In this document: positions 9,454-17,449 of the stretch, piece by piece
Position numbering within the stretch: the first letter of the stretch is position 1
Layout: every line of letters begins with the position of its first letter
NCBI GenBank assembly: GCA_002748055.1
Contig: PDRI01000095.1
Coordinates: forward strand, 67,081 to 119,520
Direction of reading: 5' to 3'
Source: Bacteroidota bacterium
GTDB taxonomy: Bacteria > Bacteroidota > Bacteroidia > Bacteroidales > GCA-2748055
Length of the DNA stretch: 52,440 bases
The notes under the pieces: model-generated
Told to the model about the DNA's origin: nothing
Database searches by the model: none
What the model saw: the letters and a program-made list of their open reading frames with translations, nothing else
Program-made: the position numbers and the translations under genes

Positions 9454-9514
9454 AAATCAGTACATGAACCAACAGGCGCTTAGCCGCTATTGAAAAACCG
9501 ACCCTTCCTGTGCA

Positions 9515-12500
9515 ATGAAACGTATTCTTCTGCTCATAGCCTTATTTATTCCTGTTGCCAGCCTGAGTGCACAAAATGCCCCCGTCATCGGAACCCCTCA
9601 GGATGCGACCCTTTTCGTGGGTTCGGGTTTGAATTTCCTGATGATTCCCAATGTGAGCGATGGAGATGAAGGAGTCGGCCAGGAGATCTCTTTCTCGGCA
9701 ACATCCTCAGATCCGTCCATCCTCGAGATCAATGACGTGAGCTATTCTGCCGGACATACCATGGCTGTGATTCATGCGACAGAAAAGGGGCTTAGCGGAA
9801 CTGTAAGCATTGGCGTGGAAGCCACCGATGAAGATGGTTCCGTGCAAACCTCCTTCGATGTCAGCATAGGCGCGTACCACAATCAGGGAATTAATTTCGA
9901 GATTCACGACATCGTATTCTGGCAGACCCATGTTCCGCTGAATTCCAGTCCGGCTTTCAGCATGATTGCGGAAAACGGAATGGCCCCTTACAGCCAGATC
10001 GATCTGAAAGGACTGGACCTTTCAGTATACGCCGATTGTGATGGAGACATCTGTACCGGGACCGACTTTTTTACGGCGCTTTTCAAGGGATATTTAATTC
10101 CTCCCGTCAGCGGAGACTATTATTTCTATATGGTTTCGGGCGACCATAAAAGTATCGGAATAAGCGACAGCGAAGACTTCGACGATGCCGAAGTCATTCT
10201 GCACTCCGTTGACGGAATAGGAACTAATGCGGGCGAGAGGGAGTGGAAATCGGTTCAGATTAGTCTGGAAGCCGGAAAATGCTATGCGATATACGGCACC
10301 CACTGGAATGTTCACACCCTTATGGGAGGCCTGAAATGGGAAGGCCCCGGGATTGAAAAGGAATACATACCGGGGGAGTATCTATCCTATGTTTATGACG
10401 TATTTAAACCATCTGTACCGGCTAACTTCAAGCTTCTGAATACAGGAATCACAGATATCGTGCTCAGTTGGTCGGAGGCAACGGATGATCGCAACATAGC
10501 TGGCTACAACCTTTATCTGAATGGCCTCAGATTCAACGATACACCCCTGAAGGATACAAGCTGCCAGCTTGGCAATCTAAGCCCGGGAACAGACTATTGC
10601 ATGGTGGTTACTTCAGTTGACATGGCCGGAAATGAATCAGCAGAGAGCAATCCTGTTTGCACCACTACCTACCTGGAAGATGAAGTAGCCCCCCTCTCCC
10701 CCACAAGCCTTGAAGCGAAAATTGTTTCAGATCTTGGACTCAAAGTGGAGTGGAGTGGAGCCAGCGATGGCGAAACCGAGATCAGGGGCTATCGCTTGTA
10801 TGTGAACGGGGAGCTCTACACTGTCGATGGACTGATCTATGAAGAAGAATCCGAGATTCTGGGCCTGACCCCGGAAACAGACTATGCGATTGAAGTGGAA
10901 GCCCTGGATGCTGCCTATAATGTATCTGATAAAAGTGAAGCCCTGATTGTGAGTACCACTGCTTTTTCACCCTACGACACCAGCATAAGCAGCACAAAGG
11001 GGCGTTTGAGCATTCTGATGGACCCCATTGGCAGGAGCGAGGGCATAGGCATTAACCCAAACTATGTATCGGGAGAATTCCTGAACGATCCTGAGCAGGT
11101 CAGACTGATTAAAGAACTGGAGGCAGGAGCCATCCGCTGGGGTGCCCTGGATGCGAACCCGCTGAATTTTAAGGATTTTACAGGCCCCGGAAAGCCAATA
11201 ACCTTTGGCCGGTTTATGGATTTCTGTAACCAGACAGGGGCCTATACGGTCATCTCCTGTGGGGTGGAAGATGGAAGCGACTGGCGAAAGCATCCCGAGA
11301 CCTTTTCCAACTTTCTGGAATACCTCGCAGGCGGTGCTGAAACCACCTATGGAGCAAAACGGGTGGCAGAAGGCTACAGCCAATCCTTGCTTGAAGGAAG
11401 CCCGGGAATGGTATTTGAGTTTGGAAACGAAGTGTGGGGTGCAGATGCACATGCTGCCCAAATTGGCTCGGACTATGCTGAATATGGCCGCTGGTGCCGA
11501 GAGATGGCCACCGTCATGCGTGCATCAAACTACTTTGATGATGAGAAGATATTCCTGAGCTATAGTGGCAGGCGTCCGGTGGCCAGCGATAGTTATGGAC
11601 TCTATGAAGAGCTTTTTAAAGGAGATACGGGTGAGGTCGACTGGCTGGCGGTGAGCGGATACCTTGGGGGAAACCTGAACTATTCACCGGAAATTGATCC
11701 GGGTGAGAGCGAACTGGAATACTATAAAAACGGGATCAGGGAAATGATTCGCAACCTGAACGGGCTTGAGGAGACCATGGATGTGGTTTTGCAGACCTGT
11801 GGAGACATCAAACCCACCTACTTCTACGAGTCAAATATGACCACATCCGCTTACTACGGGCGGCTTGGTCAGGCTGTTATTCAGACCGATTACTATGCAT
11901 CGCTTGTGGAAAAAGGAGGAGTCCTTCCCACCATCTTCCATCTGACCGATGGCCAGTGGAAGATGGTCGTTCCATCGCAGGACTACAAGAAACTTCCGCT
12001 CTTCCATACCACCATGTACTACAACAGGTATTGCAAAGGGAATGCACTCAAAACAGACTTTGTCACAAGCCTGAATACCTCGTATGATCCGGTTGGTTGT
12101 CATATCTATTCGGAAGGTGATGCCTTTGGACTGATGTTAGCGAGTCGTGATTTTGAGAACGACTGGACCGTACAACTCGATCTTCCCGATGAGCTTGAAT
12201 TAATGAGGCCGGAATCGGTTAAAATGTACACCATTACCGGAAACGGATACAGCACCAGAAAGGCAAGGATCGATTCTTCGGTAGTAAGCATGTCGGACAG
12301 TATGCTCATAAAGGTGCCTAAATACAGCATGGTGGTCATGGGTTTTGAGGGAAGCGGAGCGGGTATTGAGAATGTCCCGCTGGGGTTTTATGACTATAAG
12401 GCGGCCGATTCCATTTCGATTTATGCACTGGGAGGCATTGAGGTATATGAAATCAATGGCCGGGATAAACTGATATTTAAAGCAGATGTTTTTCCCGAAG

Positions 12501-12961
12501 GTATTCTGTCCGACGCCGTAATCTGGAGCCTTGAACCGGATAGTGTTGAAGCCAGCTATGCTTTAATGCCTTATGGCTTTGATGTCAGGGGGTCAGGAAC
12601 CTGCAACGGAAATGGAACCGTCAGGGTTCGTGCACATGCCTGGGACAATCCCGCGGTCTATGACGAAGTGGAAGTGACCATTTCGGGACAGGGGAGCAAC
12701 TGCAACGTGGGGATTGAGGGCTCAATGAAGGAAGAATTGCGTATTTATCCGAATCCTGCCAGTGGCCTGCTGTATGTAAGCGGTTTACCAGATGGTACAA
12801 AGAAACTGGAGGTGTTCGACATAGGCGGACGTCTGTGCCTTTCGGCAGAGAGCGTGGATAAAGAAGCTGAAATAGACCTGTCGGATTTCGATTCCGGGCT
12901 CTATCTTCTGAAGGTTTCCGGCTCGCGTGAACTGTTGATCAGGAAATTCATTTGTGACTGA
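9515..12961 (+). CDS. Multidomain T9SS glycosidase-like protein (Ig, PA14-like, two FN3, clan GH-A-like domain)
   Basis: 1148 residues. The signal peptide ends at SLSAQ (about 20). A cadherin/Ig-like domain follows (ATDEDGSVQTSFDVS), then a PA14-like sugar-binding domain (about 180-295, GDYYFYMVSGDHKSIGISD). Two fibronectin type III domains start near 298 (VPANFKLL) and 391 (SPTSLEAK). From about 490 to 940 lies a barrel-like domain reminiscent of GH51/GH39 arabinofuranosidase-type enzymes, with GAIRWGALDANP and an acid/base-like VFEFGNEVW (Asn638-Glu639). I could not place the second catalytic Glu with confidence. A further Ig-like segment (VWSLEPDSVEASYA) precedes the T9SS sorting domain (RIYPNPASGLLYVSG to the end). 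It is probably a cell-surface glycan-degrading or binding enzyme of this locus; family membership is uncertain. Confidence 0.75.
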   Translation: MKRILLLIALFIPVASLSAQNAPVIGTPQDATLFVGSGLNFLMIPNVSDGDEGVGQEISFSATSSDPSILEINDVSYSAGHTMAVIHATEKGLSGTVSIGVEATDEDGSVQTSFDVSIGAYHNQGINFEIHDIVFWQTHVPLNSSPAFSMIAENGMAPYSQIDLKGLDLSVYADCDGDICTGTDFFTALFKGYLIPPVSGDYYFYMVSGDHKSIGISDSEDFDDAEVILHSVDGIGTNAGEREWKSVQISLEAGKCYAIYGTHWNVHTLMGGLKWEGPGIEKEYIPGEYLSYVYDVFKPSVPANFKLLNTGITDIVLSWSEATDDRNIAGYNLYLNGLRFNDTPLKDTSCQLGNLSPGTDYCMVVTSVDMAGNESAESNPVCTTTYLEDEVAPLSPTSLEAKIVSDLGLKVEWSGASDGETEIRGYRLYVNGELYTVDGLIYEEESEILGLTPETDYAIEVEALDAAYNVSDKSEALIVSTTAFSPYDTSISSTKGRLSILMDPIGRSEGIGINPNYVSGEFLNDPEQVRLIKELEAGAIRWGALDANPLNFKDFTGPGKPITFGRFMDFCNQTGAYTVISCGVEDGSDWRKHPETFSNFLEYLAGGAETTYGAKRVAEGYSQSLLEGSPGMVFEFGNEVWGADAHAAQIGSDYAEYGRWCREMATVMRASNYFDDEKIFLSYSGRRPVASDSYGLYEELFKGDTGEVDWLAVSGYLGGNLNYSPEIDPGESELEYYKNGIREMIRNLNGLEETMDVVLQTCGDIKPTYFYESNMTTSAYYGRLGQAVIQTDYYASLVEKGGVLPTIFHLTDGQWKMVVPSQDYKKLPLFHTTMYYNRYCKGNALKTDFVTSLNTSYDPVGCHIYSEGDAFGLMLASRDFENDWTVQLDLPDELELMRPESVKMYTITGNGYSTRKARIDSSVVSMSDSMLIKVPKYSMVVMGFEGSGAGIENVPLGFYDYKAADSISIYALGGIEVYEINGRDKLIFKADVFPEGILSDAVIWSLEPDSVEASYALMPYGFDVRGSGTCNGNGTVRVRAHAWDNPAVYDEVEVTISGQGSNCNVGIEGSMKEELRIYPNPASGLLYVSGLPDGTKKLEVFDIGGRLCLSAESVDKEAEIDLSDFDSGLYLLKVSGSRELLIRKFICD

Positions 12962-13012
12962 TGGGAGAACTAAAAATCCTTAAATTTACCGACGGGAACT
13001 GATTCCCCTCGC

Positions 13013-16000
13013 ATGAAGCGGTTTTTATTACCAATTCTATTTCTGTCCGGCTTTTTGCTTGTCCTTCAGGGACAACATACCGAGGTGAGGTTTCACCATC
13101 TGGGCGTTGAAGACGGGCTTACACATAGCCTGGTTTCGGCGATTGTGGAGGATACACTGGGTTATATCTGGATCGGCACCCAGGATGGTTTAAACCGCTA
13201 TGATGGTTATGAGTTCCGGACCTACTACAAGGGCGAGGGCGACCGAAGTCCCTCAGACAGCTGGATCGCCACGATTTATGTGGACAGCCATAATCAGTTG
13301 TGGATTCAGTATGTCGGCCATGGGCTCAACCGCTTCGATCCGACCACAGAAACCTTTAAGGACTATGCACCGGATCCGCTCAATGAATCCAGCATCTCGA
13401 GCAATCTAACTCCTTCTGATTATGCAGCGGACCATATGTTTTTTGAAGATTCCGACCAACAGCTTTGGATCGGTACAGGTCATGGCCTCAACCGCTATAA
13501 CAGGGAAGATGACAGTTTCACCCGGTTTTTGAGTGATCCCGATAATCCGGCAAGTTTAAGTGGTGACAGGATTACATGCCTGTTCGAGTGTAAAGAGGGC
13601 TACCTGTGGGTTGGAACCACAAACGGGCTGAATCGCTTAAACCGGGCAAGCGGCGAAGTTAAGCAATTTACGGCTCAGCCTTCCAGCAACAGGCATATAC
13701 GCGAATCGCTTATTTGCTCGGGCTATTGTGCCGAAGACGGATCCATCTGGGTGGGTACCCAGCGGGGGCTGGATCTTATTCTCAATCCCGGTGATGAGCA
13801 TTCTAAGGTACTTCATCTGTTATCGGAACCTCTGAATCCCAATGATCTTGTTGGCATCAATAAGATCATCAGAACACCCACAGGGGAAATGCTTGTGGGT
13901 TCCAGTCAGGGCCTTTACAGAATCCATCGGGAGGGCGATCAGTACCAGGCCATCCTCTATCCGCAGACCAGGGGTATTCCTGTTTCTCGCATGCTTGTCG
14001 ATTCCAGGAATTACATCTGGGTCTCTTCCGGTGAAAATGTAGAGCGGAGCCTTTTCAGGCTTAGTCCCGATGCAGCACATCTTGAGTCCTTTGAAATTGG
14101 CCGAAACGATCCCTTCATGTTCAAAGGCGGACGGGTAAAAGGCCTGTTGGAGAGCCGGACCGGCCTGGTTTGGATCGGATCCGAAAAAAATGGGATATAC
14201 CGGGTCGATCTGAATGCACGACAGTTTAAAACCATCGACAACTACCCGGGCAGGGGCCTGTATATCAGCGACAATGAAGTCTATTCCATCTATGAGGATG
14301 ACAATCAGCAGCTTTACATTGGAACGAAAACAGAATTGAACCTGATCGATTTGAAAGACGGTTCCACCAAAGGCTTTAATAACAGGAAAGAACTGAAACG
14401 GGACATTCCCTGGGAGTATTCCCCCAATCTTTGTGCAGAGCTGGTGGGGGTGTTGGAGCCCAACCATGAGGGTAAAATCTGGATGGGCGCTTTCGATTAC
14501 AAAGTGAGCCTCTATGATCCGGGAAAGCAACAATTTCTGAATTTTCACCTGGATGAGTTCAATCCCGAGTCCTTTCTTCTATGGTCCATGCGATCCATCT
14601 GTGTAACGAAAAGTGGCGAGGTTTACTTTGGATCTACAGGCCTGGGCCTGGCACAGCTCCGGGATGATGCATATTCTTTTGAATACTTTCCGAAAGTGGA
14701 AACCGGGGATTCAAGCGGGCCCAATGACGGCCATATTCAGTCCATTTATGAGTCTTCGGACGGAATTCTCTGGCTGGGTACCCTCAATGGCGGACTGAAC
14801 CGTTTTGATGCGCAAACCCGCCTTTTTAAACACTATGTAAACGATCCCGGGAATCCCGGATCCATTTCCAGTAACCGGGTAACCTGCATCCTGGAACCGG
14901 AGATTCACAGCGGTGATCTACTCTGGATCGGAACCAATAACGGGGGATTAAACCGCTTCGATACGAAGAAAGGCGCATTCAGCAGCTATGATATAGAGGA
15001 TGGTTTGCCCAGCAATACCATTCATGGGATTCTGGAGGATAAACTTGGAAACCTTTGGCTGAGTACAAACAAGGGGCTCGCGCAGTTCGATCCCCTGACA
15101 GAGCGTTTTAGTGTTTATTCGACAGAAGACGGACTGGTGGGTACAGAATTCAATGAGGGAGCCTTCTTCAAAAACAAGAAAGGGATCATGTATTTTGGCG
15201 GCACAAAAGGTGTCATCTACTTCGATCCGGGAGAGATTCGCGAAAAACCCGACTATGAAGTCCCGGTGATTTTTACCGGGTTCTATATTTCGGGGGAGGA
15301 GGTACGGCCTCTGGACACGATCAATGGACGAGTGATTCTGGATCGGTCCATCTCCATGACCAGGGAGATCAGCCTGAGTCACAGGGAACGCTTTATTTCA
15401 TTTGAGTTTGCCTCCCTGGACATGGCCGCAGCCATGAAGATCAGGTACAGGTACATGCTCGAGGGCTTTGAGAAATCCTGGAAGGAGGTGGACGCAAATC
15501 ACCGTTACATCTCCTATACCAACCTGCCCAGTGGAAGCTATCGCTTAAAGGTCATGGGGACCACCAGCGATGGAAACACCTTCAGGGAGCCCACAGAAAT
15601 TGTGCTCAATATTCTCCCCCCATTCTGGAAAAGAACGGTTTTCAAAGCAATCCTGGCCTTCCTCATTTTCCTCATCTTCCTGTCAATTTTGTCCATCAGG
15701 ACCCGGGTTCTTCAACATCAGAAAAAGCTCCTGGAACGAGAGGTAGAGGAGCGAACCCGCGATCTGAAAGAGGCCAACAGTTTGTTGGGCAATCGAAATG
15801 AGGAGATTCAGGAAATGGCGCAGCGTCTGCATGAAACGGATCAGATGAAATTGAAGTTTCTCACCAATATTTCCCATGAATTCAGGACCCCCCTGACCCT
15901 GATTCTCGGTCCTACCGAGAAGCTCCTGAAGCTTGAGAACTATGAGGATGCAGCGGGCGTAAAGCAGGAGCTTAAACTGATGTATCGAAACGAAAGGAGG

Positions 16001-17449
16001 TTGTTTAAACTGATCAACCAACTGTTGGAGGTCAGGCATGTGGAAACCGGAAATCTGAAGTTGTCCGTTGCCAAAGATGATTTACTTGCGTATCTCAGAG
16101 GCATCTATCTCCTGTTCCTGCCTTATGCCGAAAAGAAGGAAATCGATTTTTGCTTCGAATCCGGATTGGACAGCATTCGAATCCTATTCGATGCTGATAA
16201 AGTGGAAAAGATCTATTACAACCTGCTTTCCAATGCCTTCAAATACACCCCTGTCGGGGGGAGGATTGTATTCTCTGTGAGCAGGACTAAGGAAGCAGGC
16301 GACTGGGTAAAGATCTGCGTGGCAGATGGGGGCCCGGGTATTCCGAAAGAGCACCTGGAACATATATTTGACCGCTTTTACCAGGTCAGCAATAAGCACC
16401 AGTCTGCGAAGATCAGTTCAGGAATCGGACTTTCCCTCTCCCGCGATCTGGTCAAGAGCCATCATGGATTGATCAATGTTCGGAGCGAGGAGGGGCAGGG
16501 AACCGTTTTTGAGGTTCTCCTGCCTGCAAACCCCGATGCTTACAGTGAAGAAGAGATTTTGGTTGAGCCTGAACGCGACCTGAATATGGAGTATATTTCC
16601 TCCATGCTGGAAAACTATGAGAGTGACGGCAGTGAGGGCCTGGACAGCGCCCCCGAAGACGAAGAACTTTTCCGGATTCTGCTGGTGGAAGACAACCCCG
16701 ATCTGCAAATGTTTCTCTACAATGAAATGAGCCCCACCTACAACATTGTATCGGCACAAAACGGGGAGGAAGCATTGAGGCTTGCTACCGAAGGCCTTCC
16801 CGATCTCATTATCAGCGATATAATGATGCCCGTGATGGATGGCATTGAGCTTTGCAAGAGAATCAAGGAGAATGAAATCACCTGTCATATCCCGGTCATT
16901 CTTCTAACGGCAAAAACCGGAACCGAAAGCCAAATCGAGGGTTTTGAATCGGGCGCAAGCGACTTTATTACCAAGCCCTTCAATCCCGAAATCCTGAGAC
17001 TAAAGGTGAAAAACATTCTGGATTCGAGAAAGCGGCTGGCTAACAGGTTCTCGGAATCGGCAAAGTATATCCCCGAAAACATCAGTATTACCGAGATCGA
17101 TCAGGGTTTCCTGGAGAAGCTTGTAAGAATAGTGGAGGAAAACATCGATGACCCCGAGTTGTCGGGTGACCGGCTGGCAAGCGAACTCGGGATAAGCAAG
17201 GGAAATCTGTACAAGAAGTTGAAAACCCTGACCGGCATGACCGTCAATATTTATGTGCGGACCATTCGGTTGAAGATCGCTGCAAGGCTCCTTAAGCAGG
17301 GGAATTACAATATCTCTGAGGTGGCCTATGCCGTCGGCTTCAACAATCCAAAGTACTTTTCGACCTGTTTCAGCGAGATGTTCAGGGTCTCACCCAAGGC
17401 CTACATGAAAGACTGTCCCCCTGTTCTAAAACGAACGGCCAGCTCCTAG
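13013..17449 (+). CDS. Hybrid two-component system sensor kinase/AraC-type regulator (HTCS)
   Basis: A one-protein two-component system that senses oligosaccharides in the periplasm and activates utilisation genes. Over 1478 residues it has a signal peptide (to LVLQGQ), a double seven-bladed Reg_prop propeller (repeated IWIGTQDGLNRYD, LWIGTGHGLNRYN, LWLGTLNGGLNRFD), a Y_Y_Y domain (about 785-870), and one membrane helix (ILAFLIFLIFLSILS). Next come HisKA with NISHEFRTPLTLI (His955), HATPase_c (LLSNAFKYT, ADGGPGIP, SGIGLSLS), a receiver domain with LIISDIMMPVMDG (Asp1269) and TKPF, and a C-terminal AraC HTH (VAYAVGFNNPKYFS). All phosphorelay residues are present. It starts 51 bases after the T9SS glycosidase and is the only regulator in the locus, so it probably controls both SusCD operons. 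Confidence 0.95.
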   Translation: MKRFLLPILFLSGFLLVLQGQHTEVRFHHLGVEDGLTHSLVSAIVEDTLGYIWIGTQDGLNRYDGYEFRTYYKGEGDRSPSDSWIATIYVDSHNQLWIQYVGHGLNRFDPTTETFKDYAPDPLNESSISSNLTPSDYAADHMFFEDSDQQLWIGTGHGLNRYNREDDSFTRFLSDPDNPASLSGDRITCLFECKEGYLWVGTTNGLNRLNRASGEVKQFTAQPSSNRHIRESLICSGYCAEDGSIWVGTQRGLDLILNPGDEHSKVLHLLSEPLNPNDLVGINKIIRTPTGEMLVGSSQGLYRIHREGDQYQAILYPQTRGIPVSRMLVDSRNYIWVSSGENVERSLFRLSPDAAHLESFEIGRNDPFMFKGGRVKGLLESRTGLVWIGSEKNGIYRVDLNARQFKTIDNYPGRGLYISDNEVYSIYEDDNQQLYIGTKTELNLIDLKDGSTKGFNNRKELKRDIPWEYSPNLCAELVGVLEPNHEGKIWMGAFDYKVSLYDPGKQQFLNFHLDEFNPESFLLWSMRSICVTKSGEVYFGSTGLGLAQLRDDAYSFEYFPKVETGDSSGPNDGHIQSIYESSDGILWLGTLNGGLNRFDAQTRLFKHYVNDPGNPGSISSNRVTCILEPEIHSGDLLWIGTNNGGLNRFDTKKGAFSSYDIEDGLPSNTIHGILEDKLGNLWLSTNKGLAQFDPLTERFSVYSTEDGLVGTEFNEGAFFKNKKGIMYFGGTKGVIYFDPGEIREKPDYEVPVIFTGFYISGEEVRPLDTINGRVILDRSISMTREISLSHRERFISFEFASLDMAAAMKIRYRYMLEGFEKSWKEVDANHRYISYTNLPSGSYRLKVMGTTSDGNTFREPTEIVLNILPPFWKRTVFKAILAFLIFLIFLSILSIRTRVLQHQKKLLEREVEERTRDLKEANSLLGNRNEEIQEMAQRLHETDQMKLKFLTNISHEFRTPLTLILGPTEKLLKLENYEDAAGVKQELKLMYRNERRLFKLINQLLEVRHVETGNLKLSVAKDDLLAYLRGIYLLFLPYAEKKEIDFCFESGLDSIRILFDADKVEKIYYNLLSNAFKYTPVGGRIVFSVSRTKEAGDWVKICVADGGPGIPKEHLEHIFDRFYQVSNKHQSAKISSGIGLSLSRDLVKSHHGLINVRSEEGQGTVFEVLLPANPDAYSEEEILVEPERDLNMEYISSMLENYESDGSEGLDSAPEDEELFRILLVEDNPDLQMFLYNEMSPTYNIVSAQNGEEALRLATEGLPDLIISDIMMPVMDGIELCKRIKENEITCHIPVILLTAKTGTESQIEGFESGASDFITKPFNPEILRLKVKNILDSRKRLANRFSESAKYIPENISITEIDQGFLEKLVRIVEENIDDPELSGDRLASELGISKGNLYKKLKTLTGMTVNIYVRTIRLKIAARLLKQGNYNISEVAYAVGFNNPKYFSTCFSEMFRVSPKAYMKDCPPVLKRTASS

